NCBI RefSeq assembly: GCF_023206395.1
Contig: NZ_CP066150.1
Coordinates: 1,302,001-1,366,000, forward strand
Direction: 5' to 3'
Source of the DNA: Vibrio sp. ED004
Lineage (GTDB): Bacteria > Pseudomonadota > Gammaproteobacteria > Enterobacterales > Vibrionaceae
DNA: 64,000 bases
Made by a program: the position numbers and the translations under genes. Position 1 is the stretch's first letter. Each line of letters begins with the position of its first letter. Below, in pieces: positions 45,601-53,185 of this stretch. Below the pieces are notes generated by a model. It was given only the letters and a program-made list of their open reading frames with translations. It made no database searches and was not told where the DNA came from.

Positions 45601-47649
45601 ATCGACGACGGTGACATTAATCGACACATCGCCGTTGAAGTTGTCATTCGGTGCAAAACTGTAAGTACCATTACCGTTATTAGTGAAGATACCGTCTCCA
45701 CCTGTGTAACTCACACTCTCAACAGTAACTGTACCGTCAATATCTGAACTGTTTGCCAATAGTTGTTCATCATTGAAGGTGAGCAAACCATCTTCATTTG
45801 CTTGATAACTGGTCGAGCCCGCAACAGGTGCATCGTTTACATCTGTCACGCTGACATTGATGTTCGCGTCCGTCGTGTTAGTACCATCACTCACCGTAAA
45901 ATCAAGCGCAACGTCACCATTGAAGTTGTCGTTCGGTACGAAACTGTAAGTGCCGTTGCCATTGTCGGTAAACACACCATCGGTACCGTTGTAACTGACC
46001 GACTCAATCGACAAGTCGTCGCCATCAATGTCTGTCGCGTTAGTAAGCAGTTGCTCGTCCGTGAAGGTCAACGTGCCCTCTTCACTGACGGTATAGGTAG
46101 CATCACTCACCACGGTTAAGTCATTAGTAGGATTCACCGTTAAATCAAGACCCGTAGCCACCGTTGCCGTGCCATCACTAACATCAAACGTTAACGCCAA
46201 ATCACCGTTAAAATCGGCCGTTGGAGTGACGGTAAAGCTACCATCCCCGTTATCGATAACCGAACCACCACTAGCAAGCTCTAAATTCGAAGCGGTTAAA
46301 TCATCACCATCAATGTCACTGGCATTGCCCAACAACTGCTCTTGGCTAAGCGTGATGGTGCCATCCTCGTCCACATTGTACGCCACATTACCCGACACTA
46401 TCGGCGTGTCATTCACCGCTATGACACCAACATCCGCAGTGGTTGTCGCAGTCGCCCCATCATCATCGACGACGGTGACATTAATCGACACATCGCCGTT
46501 GAAGTTGTCATTCGGTGCAAAACTGTAAGTACCATTACCGTTATTAGTGAAGATACCGTCTCCACCTGTGTAACTCACACTCTCAACAGTAACTGTACCG
46601 TCAATATCTGAACTGTTTGCCAATAGTTGTTCATCATTGAAGGTGAGCAAACCATCTTCATTTGCTTGATAACTGGTCGAGCCCGCAACAGGTGCATCGT
46701 TTACATCTGTCACGCTGACATTGATGTTCGCGTCCGTCGTGCTAGTACCATCACTCACCTTAAAGTCAAGCGCAACGTCACCATTGAAGTTGTCGTTCGG
46801 TACGAAGCTGTAAGTGCCATTGCCATTGTCGGTAAACACACCATCGGTACCGTTGTAACTGACCGACTCAATCGACAAGTCGTCGCCATCAATGTCTGTC
46901 GCGTTAGTAAGCAGTTGCTCGTCCGTGAAGGTCAACGTGCCCTCTTCATTAACGGCGTAGGTAGCATCACTAACCACTGTGGCATCATTCTGAGCATCAA
47001 CTTGAATATCAAACGTTTCGCTTGTTGTCTCAGAATCGAAGCTTTCTTCTTGTAAAGTAGCTTCGTCCCTATCTTGTACGTGAACATCAAAAGTTTCTTC
47101 TATTGTCTCTGAATCAATATTATCTGAATCATCATCACCTACAGGTTGCTCAGATGATTCTGAAGAGTCGGCGATAGCCGACGTTGACGTACTTGAGGCT
47201 TGCTCTTGTTCTTCGTTACTTTTTGCACTTACACCGCCATCTGAACCTTCCGTGTTTTCGCCACCTACCGCTTGAGCACCTGCTCCCGAATCTCCGCCAT
47301 TGCCCACCGCTTCACCAGCTTCTGCATCAGACGCTACGCCGCCAACTATATTCGATTGAGCATCACCAGAGTCGCTACCAACTTCCGATGTCTCTTCTTG
47401 AACTGCACCACTCGAAGTCTCAACTTCTTCTTCGTTACCAGCTCCACTTGGATCATCTGCTAGGGCTTGGTTAACTTCGTCTGCTGCATCCGTATTTTCA
47501 GCACCCGTCGCTATTGTCGACGCTATCGTATTCTGTTGATTTTGTTGATTCTGCTGCTGGGAGGGCGTACCCGCGTCGCTCGTGTCCGTTTGTTCTACCG
47601 CATCATTTAGGTCTTCATTTTGGTTATTTTGGTTATTTTCGCCTGCCAT
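42613..47649 (-). CDS. Giant adhesin, N-terminal frame segment (1,678 codons)
   Basis: This segment holds the real start of the adhesin: the ATG at 47649 has GGAGG 6 nt upstream. Residues 1-220 are low in complexity (MAGENNQNNQNEDLND at the start, rich in Asn, Gln, Asp, Glu, Ser, Gly) with no hydrophobic signal and no LapA-type retention helix recognised. From about 222, cadherin-like repeats begin in a cycle of three kinds (starting VVSDATY, VAGSTSYQ and VSGNVAY). Without the frameshift it would continue through the remaining array. It is divergent from the secretion operon. Confidence 0.88.
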   Translation of the reverse strand: MAGENNQNNQNEDLNDAVEQTDTSDAGTPSQQQNQQNQQNTIASTIATGAENTDAADEVNQALADDPSGAGNEEEVETSSGAVQEETSEVGSDSGDAQSNIVGGVASDAEAGEAVGNGGDSGAGAQAVGGENTEGSDGGVSAKSNEEQEQASSTSTSAIADSSESSEQPVGDDDSDNIDSETIEETFDVHVQDRDEATLQEESFDSETTSETFDIQVDAQNDATVVSDATYAVNEEGTLTFTDEQLLTNATDIDGDDLSIESVSYNGTDGVFTDNGNGTYSFVPNDNFNGDVALDFKVSDGTSTTDANINVSVTDVNDAPVAGSTSYQANEDGLLTFNDEQLLANSSDIDGTVTVESVSYTGGDGIFTNNGNGTYSFAPNDNFNGDVSINVTVVDDDGATATTTADVGVIAVNDTPIVSGNVAYNVDEDGTITLSQEQLLGNASDIDGDDLTASNLELASGGSVIDNGDGSFTVTPTADFNGDLALTFDVSDGTATVATGLDLTVNPTNDLTVVSDATYTVSEEGTLTFTDEQLLTNATDIDGDDLSIESVSYNGTDGVFTDNGNGTYSFVPNDNFNGDVALDFTVSDGTNTTDANINVSVTDVNDAPVAGSTSYQANEDGLLTFNDEQLLANSSDIDGTVTVESVSYTGGDGIFTNNGNGTYSFAPNDNFNGDVSINVTVVDDDGATATTTADVDVIAVNDTPIVSGNVAYNVDEDGTITLSQEQLLGNASDIDGDDLTASNLELASGGSVIDNGDGSFTVTPTADFNGDLALTFDVSDGTATVATGLDLTVNPVNDSVVADSFNVDVGEDGTLILSDNDILANVSDIDGDSVSIESVSYTGSDGVLTEIAGGVYSFAPNDNFNGNIELSYVASDGSTTAENSINITVSDINDAPVVGATSYQVNEDGLLTFSDVQLLANSSDIDGTVTVESVSYTGGDGIFTNNGNGTYSFAPNDNFNGDVSINVTVVDDDGATATTTADVGVIAVNDTPIVSGNVAYNVDEDGTITLSQEQLLGNASDIDGDDLTASNLELASGGSVIDNGDGSFTVTPTADFNGDLALTFDVSDGTATVATGLDLTVNPTNDLTVVSDATYAVNEEGTLTFTDEQLLTNATDIDGDDLSIESVSYNGTDGVFTDNGNGTYSFVPNDNFNGDVALDFTVSDGTNTTDANINVSVTDVNDAPVAGSTSYQANEDGLLTFNDEQLLANSSDIDGTVTVESVSYTGGDGIFTNNGNGTYSFAPNDNFNGDVSINVTVVDDDGATATTTADVDVIAVNDTPIVSGNVAYNVDEDGTITLSQEQLLGNASDIDGDDLTASNLELASGGSVIDNGDGSFTVTPTADFNGDLALTFDVSDGTATVATGLDLTVNPTNDLTVVSDATYTVSEDGTLTFTDEQLLTNATDIDGDDLSIESVSYNGTDGVFTDNGNGTYSFVPNDNFNGDVALDFTVSDGTNTTDANINVSVTDVNDAPVAGSTSYQANEDGLLTFNDEQLLANSSDIDGTVTVESVSYTGGDGIFTNNGNGTYSFAPNDNFNGDVSINVTVVDDDGATATTTADVDVIAVNDTPIVSGNVAYNVDEDGTITLSQEQLLGNASDIDGDDLTASNLELASGGSVIDNGDGSFTVTPTADFNGDLALTFDVSDGTATVATGLDLTVNPVNDSVVADSFNVDVGEDGT

Positions 47650-47838
47650 TACAGCCTCCGTTGCTACTAGCTAACTGATCGTATTTAGAATCATTAAAGG
47701 ACACCATTTTGAAAAACCAAATTTTTATACACCATTTTTTATATTTTTCTTTTTATGCATAAAGAATTAAAAAAAATTTGAAAACCACCTTTAAAGATCC
47801 TTAGTTATTGTGATTAAAGCAATTAAGGCAGTGGAGCG
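47650..47838. promoter_or_regulatory. Divergent control region between adhesin and secretion operon
   Basis: This 189-bp region separates the two divergent transcription units. Its middle (about 47700-47790) is extremely AT-rich, and ACACCATTTT is repeated directly at 47701 and 47730. Both promoters must lie here. No exact -35/-10 pair was found. The AT-rich tract is the sort of DNA that H-NS binds, which is inference only. Confidence 0.5.
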
Positions 47839-48198
47839 ATGATAGACATGACGAATTTGTTGCGCTCGGTTGACAACAACCACAAGGGGCTGCAATTGTT
47901 ATTGGGCGACTTTTACAATGACTTTTCTGACGCAGCCCTAAATATAGAAGAATTTCATAAAGGTAATCGTTTTGATGAACTCAACCGTTACTCAAAAAAA
48001 CTGAAGACCATCTTAACGCTGCTTTGCGATCAAGACCTTCCGCCCAAAATGGCTAAATTGGAACATTTGAGCAGACACGAGTTCCCTGCGCCGGAAGAGC
48101 TTATAGAGGATGTAAAAACTGAATTGCACAAAGTCAATCGACAAATCAATCACTTGTTGGATATTAAGGCTGTGGTTGATGAAAAGTCATCGAGGTAG
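47839..48198 (+). CDS. HPt-like helical protein lacking the phosphorylatable His
   Basis: This 119-residue, all-helical soluble protein is first in the secretion operon, with GGAG before its ATG. It aligns along its length with the HPt protein at 26724: its YSKKLKTIL lies where that protein has VHTLKGIL, so Lys53 replaces the phospho-histidine and Thr the Gly. If the relationship is right, it cannot carry phosphate and would act as a binding partner, perhaps of the receiver domain encoded two genes later. The similarity is weak, and another helical-bundle origin is possible. It is separated from the HlyD gene by 3 nt. Confidence 0.6.
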   Translation: MIDMTNLLRSVDNNHKGLQLLLGDFYNDFSDAALNIEEFHKGNRFDELNRYSKKLKTILTLLCDQDLPPKMAKLEHLSRHEFPAPEELIEDVKTELHKVNRQINHLLDIKAVVDEKSSR

Positions 48199-48201
48199 GT
48201 C

Positions 48202-49551
48202 ATGAGCAATAACCAAATAGAACATCACCTCAGAAAAGCGCTTGTTTCAAATAACGAGGCTTCTAAGGTCACTGCAGATGACACTATTGTGCTTGCTAGT
48301 GCCATGACCAGCGTTCACAAAACGCTACTCATTATATTTTTACTCGCTTTGGTCGCCATAGCCGTGGCATCGCAAGCACGTATCGACATTGTTGTGTCTG
48401 TGCGTGGTGAACTGCTATTGGAGTCCGATGTCGAGAAGGTTCAACATCTAGAAGGCGGGATATTAGAAGAATTGCTCGTCAGAAAAGGTGAAGTCGTCTA
48501 CGAAGGCCAACCTATCGCTCGAATTCGCTCACTCGACCGTAACACCCAGCTTGATACCGTAAATACTGAAATTATCCAGATAGAACTCGATAAGATTCGT
48601 TATGAAAGCTTACGTGACATGGTAGAGCCTAACTTTGATGCTTTCATTGAGAAATATCCAGAGCAAGTTCAGGTCAACATGAACACGTGGAAGCAAGAGT
48701 TCTCTAAGAACCGTTCAAATGAGGAGCTCATCACGCACGATATTAAGCACAAGAATTCGCTCATCAGTTCTATGTTGAAACGCCGCAAGAGTTCAGAGAA
48801 TCAGCTATCTCTGATACGTAAACAGCTCAACATCAAAAACACCCTCTACAAAGAAGAGATGGCATCTTATGTCGACGTCCTCAACATGAAAGTACAAGAG
48901 TCTAATATGGTGCGAGAAATAGAGAACCTTGACGAGTCTGTGATGAACGAGCGTTTTCAACTCGACAAACTAGAGAAACAACATCGTGACTTGGTTGAGA
49001 ACCGAAACTCAGAGTATCAAGCGCAAATTATTCAAGCGAATAAAGACCTTAAGTTGAAGCGTATCTTACAACCTCAGCATTCCGACAAAGTTGATCGTCT
49101 GATCGTCTACTCTCCAGTGGATGGTGTGGTCGACAAAGTACACTTCAACTTCCGTTCCGCTGTGATCCCACCAGGTGAAAGTATCGCTGATATTGCACCG
49201 ATCAATAACTCCCTGCACGGTGAAGCGAAGATCCCACGTAAAGACATGGGCTTTGTTGAGATAGGCCAAGCGGTAAAAGTAAAAATGGACACCTATAACT
49301 TTGCAAAGTATGGGTTTGTTGAAGGAACTATCGCCTCAATCAGCCGCTCATCATACGAAGAAGAAGATGCCGAATTCTATTTGGCAGAGATTGAAATTGA
49401 CCGAAACTTTCTTGAACGAGGAGGCACTCAATACAAATTATCGCCTTATATGGAATTTACCGCCGATGTAAAAACAGGTTCGCGTCGCGTGATCGAATAC
49501 GCAGCGAAGCCTGTGATGTCTGCCATTGAAGATGCATTCGATGAGAGGTAA
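48202..49551 (+). CDS. HlyD-family type I secretion adaptor
   Basis: This 449-residue membrane-fusion protein has one membrane helix (about 42-58), a lipoyl half-motif (VQHLEGGILEELLVRKGEVVYEGQPI, about 75-100), a long coiled coil (about 110-285), the second lipoyl half (YSPVDGVVDKVHFNFRSAVI) and a C-terminal beta-barrel. It should bridge the ABC transporter and the TolC channel for adhesin export. Spacings of 3 nt on both sides show tight operon packing. Confidence 0.93.
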   Translation: MSNNQIEHHLRKALVSNNEASKVTADDTIVLASAMTSVHKTLLIIFLLALVAIAVASQARIDIVVSVRGELLLESDVEKVQHLEGGILEELLVRKGEVVYEGQPIARIRSLDRNTQLDTVNTEIIQIELDKIRYESLRDMVEPNFDAFIEKYPEQVQVNMNTWKQEFSKNRSNEELITHDIKHKNSLISSMLKRRKSSENQLSLIRKQLNIKNTLYKEEMASYVDVLNMKVQESNMVREIENLDESVMNERFQLDKLEKQHRDLVENRNSEYQAQIIQANKDLKLKRILQPQHSDKVDRLIVYSPVDGVVDKVHFNFRSAVIPPGESIADIAPINNSLHGEAKIPRKDMGFVEIGQAVKVKMDTYNFAKYGFVEGTIASISRSSYEEEDAEFYLAEIEIDRNFLERGGTQYKLSPYMEFTADVKTGSRRVIEYAAKPVMSAIEDAFDER

Positions 49552-49554
49552 TTA

Positions 49555-51786
49555 ATGAGCGGAAAACCTTCCTACAGTATTTCCTTACCAGCCTTGCGCT
49601 TAAGCATATTCTTTAGCGTGATATTGGCTGCGTTCGCTTTCTATTTATACTTTTCTTGGGCGAAAGTAGATTCGGTTGCGCAAGTCCAAAGCGCCCCCTT
49701 GATCATACAAGCCCAGAAACTTAATCAGACAATAGAACTTGATATACAAACTTTGCAGCACTGCTTAAAAGAGCATAATTGCAATACCAATGAGTTTGAT
49801 CCATCGACTTTGAAAAGTGAGATAGATGAGTTTCGTTCTTTGGCTTCGTTAAACAAAACCGAATTCAGCTTAGTTGGCGCGACTGAATATACTCAGCTTG
49901 AATTAGCGATTAACCGTTTTTCTGATAGCGCCAAAACACGTAACGATATACTCGATTTATATCTCTCACTGACTAACAACTACCTGCAAATGGATGACAA
50001 CTACCGCACCATGTTTAACAACCATGCCAGCGACCTGATGTCTGAGAAAAACGAGTTCTTTGTCTGGTTATTTATGGTGGTCGTGATATTGGCTGTGATT
50101 GCAGTTCTGTCGAACTTAGTGGCCATATTGAAGCTTAAGAAATCTAGCTCCAATGAGCGCGAAATCGACTATGAGTTTGATGCGCTCTATCAAGAGCTAA
50201 AGGAACTCGATTTACAAAGACTCGAAGAGCTTCTTAATGAAGTGAGCATCAACCCCAAACAACGCCAAATCTACTCTCACCTCAAGTTGATCTTCAGTAA
50301 ATTAGAAGACCAAAAGCGTAATAACGATCTCTATAAACAGCTGTATGCACTAATCGGCTATGAGATTCGCGGTATCACCAACACCATCAACGGCGGTGTT
50401 CAATATCTGGTTCAAGAAACCGATGAAAACGGCGTATTGATGGCGAAGGATATAACCTCTGCATGCAGCACCTTATCTGAGCTAGCAGAAAACTATAATC
50501 GATTGATTTCACAGGGTACGGAAAGTAAATCGAAAGAGTTTTCGCTACTCAACGTACTGTCGGAATTGATGATTCATATCAGTGCCAAAGTTCAACGGAA
50601 TGAAGGCGAACTTGATTGTTTTATTTCAGACAATTTACCGAATCGTGTTGCAGGCCAATCCACCAGCTTATTCTGGATACTGTTTCTACAACTTTCTAAC
50701 GCTATTCAACTCAAATCGAATAAAAAATTATTTGTGACGATTGAATCGGGTGCGGCGTCAAACATGGAAAATACCCGTGTCACCATCAACCTCAACTTCT
50801 TATCAACGCTGGATGTCTCTGTTGCCAAGCTCAATAAACTCCAATGGAGCGCTCATAAAGACCACACAACCAACACAGATGACTTGGCTAAGAGCGTGCT
50901 AAAAGATTATGGCTATTACGAAAGCCATTGGTTTCAATCTGGAGCACAAGAGCGCTTTCAGATTGAACTCGACCTCAAGGCGAAAAACTTCCATACCGAG
51001 AAAACCCGCTTCGATGGCAAGCGTTTACTGTTATGTACCAATACTCAGATCCGTATTGATGTGATGAAGAAAATGCTCAGTAACTTAGGGCTGGACATCA
51101 CCGAGATTCGCACTGCTAACGAACTTTTCTTAGCTGCGAAAACGTTCGGGGATTACGATGCGATTATGCTGACGGATACCTTTGAGCCCAATAAGTTACC
51201 TTCACTGAGCAAAACAGTAAAGTCTCAACTTAAGAACCACCCAAACACCAAGTTGCTGTTATCAGTGGCCAACACTCAACAAGCACAAGAGTGTCATAGC
51301 TTCGTCGATAAGATCATCAACTCCCCTGCTATCCCTTATGAATTCATTCCAAATCTACTCACCATTATGGAAGCAGAAGCCTCGGAAGAGCAGATGGAAA
51401 ACAGCTCATTCCTTATCGTAGAAGATGACCGTGTTCAGCAGATCTTGCTCAAACGAATTCTTACTAAACAAGAGTATGAACCAGATACCGTTGGCGATGG
51501 TGCCGATGCCGTGAAACATTTCATGAATAAACGTTCCGACATCATCTTCATGGACTGCATCATGCCAGGAATGGGTGGCATCGAAGCTACAAAACGCATT
51601 CGTCAGTTCGAACAAGAAAACGAGAAAAAACCTTGTACCATCATTGGTGCAACCGCATTGACCAGTAGTAACGAACACCAGGCTTGTATTGAGGCCGGAA
51701 TGGATTACGTGATCAGTAAACCTTATAAAAGCGACCAAATCATCAAGGTGATCAACAAGTATGTTGCGGTACAGAAACTTAACTAG
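49555..51786 (+). CDS. Degenerate membrane histidine kinase with an intact receiver domain
   Basis: The 743-residue protein has two membrane helices (about 14-34 and 168-190) around a helical periplasmic domain, then a HisKA-like dimerisation region. There the consensus SHEIRTPL reads GYEIRGIT, so Tyr269 stands at the phosphoacceptor site. The ATPase-like part retains an N-box-like LSNAIQ but no G boxes. A degraded receiver follows (about 485-605), then an intact C-terminal receiver (EDD start, Asp667 in FMDCIMPGM, ATAL, Lys in SKPYK). It probably cannot autophosphorylate but could be phosphorylated in trans. Its place among secretion genes suggests control of adhesin export. It overlaps the TolC gene by 26 nt. 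Confidence 0.8.
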   Translation: MSGKPSYSISLPALRLSIFFSVILAAFAFYLYFSWAKVDSVAQVQSAPLIIQAQKLNQTIELDIQTLQHCLKEHNCNTNEFDPSTLKSEIDEFRSLASLNKTEFSLVGATEYTQLELAINRFSDSAKTRNDILDLYLSLTNNYLQMDDNYRTMFNNHASDLMSEKNEFFVWLFMVVVILAVIAVLSNLVAILKLKKSSSNEREIDYEFDALYQELKELDLQRLEELLNEVSINPKQRQIYSHLKLIFSKLEDQKRNNDLYKQLYALIGYEIRGITNTINGGVQYLVQETDENGVLMAKDITSACSTLSELAENYNRLISQGTESKSKEFSLLNVLSELMIHISAKVQRNEGELDCFISDNLPNRVAGQSTSLFWILFLQLSNAIQLKSNKKLFVTIESGAASNMENTRVTINLNFLSTLDVSVAKLNKLQWSAHKDHTTNTDDLAKSVLKDYGYYESHWFQSGAQERFQIELDLKAKNFHTEKTRFDGKRLLLCTNTQIRIDVMKKMLSNLGLDITEIRTANELFLAAKTFGDYDAIMLTDTFEPNKLPSLSKTVKSQLKNHPNTKLLLSVANTQQAQECHSFVDKIINSPAIPYEFIPNLLTIMEAEASEEQMENSSFLIVEDDRVQQILLKRILTKQEYEPDTVGDGADAVKHFMNKRSDIIFMDCIMPGMGGIEATKRIRQFEQENEKKPCTIIGATALTSSNEHQACIEAGMDYVISKPYKSDQIIKVINKYVAVQKLN

Positions 51787-53185
51787 CAGCATAATAGCTG
51801 CACTCGCATTCAGCACGACACCTTCAGCATCGGCAACGACCCTGCTAGAGGCGGTAGAGCTTGGCCTGCAAAACAGCCTGTCTCTCCGCGCCAGTGATAA
51901 AGGTGTGGAAGAAAACGAGTACAATATTGGTATCAGCCGCTCTAAATTTCTGCCATCCCTCAATGGTGCTGCAGATACCACATGGAATGAGAATGAAACC
52001 TTGCTATCAAGCGTGCCGGATGAAACCTCTAGCTATAACTCAAACAGCTACAGCCTTTCTCTTTCCCAGTCCATATTCAACCTTGGCGACATTTTCAAAT
52101 ATGGGACTGCCAAGCTTGACTTCAATATTGAAGAGATTAAGCACGAGAACAAAATCCAAAGCACTATTTCGGAAATCGGTTCTCAATACTTTGAGTATTT
52201 GAAAAACAACGCTCAAATCAAAGCGACTAAGGTTGAACTGAAATCGTCTGAAACGCGTGAACATCAAATGCGACGCAATGTGGAACTCGGCAATACGGCC
52301 GCCAGTGAGCTTTACGAAGTTATCGCTCAAAAAGAAGGTGTATCGAATCGATTGAGAACCTTACAGAAAGACCGTCGTGTCATTCTCAACGGGCTATCGA
52401 TTCAGATTCAATACCCTATCACTCCGTCGCAAGATATATACGAAAGTGTGCCTTTGAAAGAGATAAACGAAACCGAACAACGCTCAATCATGGATCAAGC
52501 GTTAAAGCTCAACAACGACTTGTTAGTAGCCAAGAAAAACGTCGAGAGAAGCCGACGAAGCTTAAAAGAGAGCGGTTCGAACTTCTTGCCTACCGTGTCG
52601 CTTTCAGCCAGTTATCGTCACGATGACGCCAATAACTACGACAAAACCGACATCACAGCGACAGGTGAAAGTAACTCAACCAGCGTTGGCTTAAATCTAG
52701 CCGTGCCTATCTTGTCTGGTGGCTCTGATTACTACGGATATCAAAAATCATCGACCGCCATCGAGCGTACTGAACTGCTTTACCAAGACTCCCTTTATAC
52801 AGCACGTAACAGCGTGAATACCGCCGTGCTCAACATTAATGATTTCTCGCAATCTATCAGCAGTTACGAAAACATCATTCGTGCCAACTATGCCTCTTAC
52901 AAAGGGATCCAAAGGGCTTACCAGTTAGGCACGCGTACCATCACCGACCTGCTTGCCGCAGAAAGTAAACTGTTTAGCGCGTTAAGAGATTACGAAAGCG
53001 CACGATACGACTACATCATAGAGACCATTAAGCTTGAACAAACAAAAGGCGTACTCTCGATTCAATCTATCGAAAGCATCATGCAATTAATGAGTGATAT
53101 CGAAGGTCGCGATAATCAAGAACTCGTGCCTAAACACCTTCTTTCAACGGATTCATTGAAGAAAAGAGGCCGTAATGCAAACTGA
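51761..53185 (+). CDS. TolC-family outer-membrane secretion channel
   Basis: The 474-residue protein has a signal peptide (cleavage near ASA|TT) and the two repeated halves of the outer-membrane-factor family: LLEAVELGLQNSLSLRASD opens the first, and GTRTITDLLAAESKLFSALRDYESARYDYI is the typical end of the second. It forms the outer channel of the type I system. Its start lies inside the preceding gene, and its end overlaps the first ABC gene by 11 nt. Confidence 0.92.
   Translation: MLRYRNLTSSIIAALAFSTTPSASATTLLEAVELGLQNSLSLRASDKGVEENEYNIGISRSKFLPSLNGAADTTWNENETLLSSVPDETSSYNSNSYSLSLSQSIFNLGDIFKYGTAKLDFNIEEIKHENKIQSTISEIGSQYFEYLKNNAQIKATKVELKSSETREHQMRRNVELGNTAASELYEVIAQKEGVSNRLRTLQKDRRVILNGLSIQIQYPITPSQDIYESVPLKEINETEQRSIMDQALKLNNDLLVAKKNVERSRRSLKESGSNFLPTVSLSASYRHDDANNYDKTDITATGESNSTSVGLNLAVPILSGGSDYYGYQKSSTAIERTELLYQDSLYTARNSVNTAVLNINDFSQSISSYENIIRANYASYKGIQRAYQLGTRTITDLLAAESKLFSALRDYESARYDYIIETIKLEQTKGVLSIQSIESIMQLMSDIEGRDNQELVPKHLLSTDSLKKRGRNAN

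Larger units (their letters stand above)
39210..46970 (-). repeat. Array of nine near-identical 864-bp coding units
   Basis: Equivalent landmarks recur at 39431, 40296, 41160, 42023, 42886, 43750, 44614, 45478 and 46342, spaced 865, 864, 863, 863, 864, 864, 864 and 864 bp. A unit encodes 288 residues, that is three cadherin-like domains of 96. The three spacings that differ from 864 mark the three frameshifts. The units differ by small patches (for example a domain starting SVVADSFNV replaces VVSDATY in some), typical of recombination or gene conversion within the array. Confidence 0.93.
29105..47649 (-). pseudogene. Giant cadherin-like/tandem-95 surface adhesin, as sequenced broken by three frameshifts
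   Basis: The four minus-strand frames between 47649 and 29105 encode one protein. Compared with intact repeat copies, one A is missing near 42616 and one near 41580, and one base is extra near 39771. Repairing these gives 18,546 nt, exactly 6,182 codons. In order: an Asn/Gln/Asp/Glu/Ser-rich N terminus of about 220 residues with no signal peptide; many cadherin-like domains of about 96 residues ending in NDAPV-type motifs; a lectin-like insertion (about 35400-36200); two paralogous propeller-like segments; and an Asp/Gln-rich C terminus. There are no RTX nonapeptides. It is presumably secreted by the divergent operon at 47839. Whether the breaks are real or consensus errors cannot be told here. 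Confidence 0.85.

Noticed and set aside
39210..46970. Regular repeats as a possible CRISPR array
   Set aside because: Units are 864 bp, in frame and coding; there are no short repeats with unique spacers and no cas genes.
39153..47055. Long plus-strand ORFs of 89 to 159 codons recurring every 864 bp opposite the adhesin
   Set aside because: They repeat only because the adhesin repeats, and have no ribosome binding sites or family resemblance. They are antisense shadows of the real gene.
29105..47649. The four adhesin frames as four separate adhesin genes
   Set aside because: Only the first has a ribosome binding site and a natural start; the others begin inside repeats at sites where a one-base change restores continuity.
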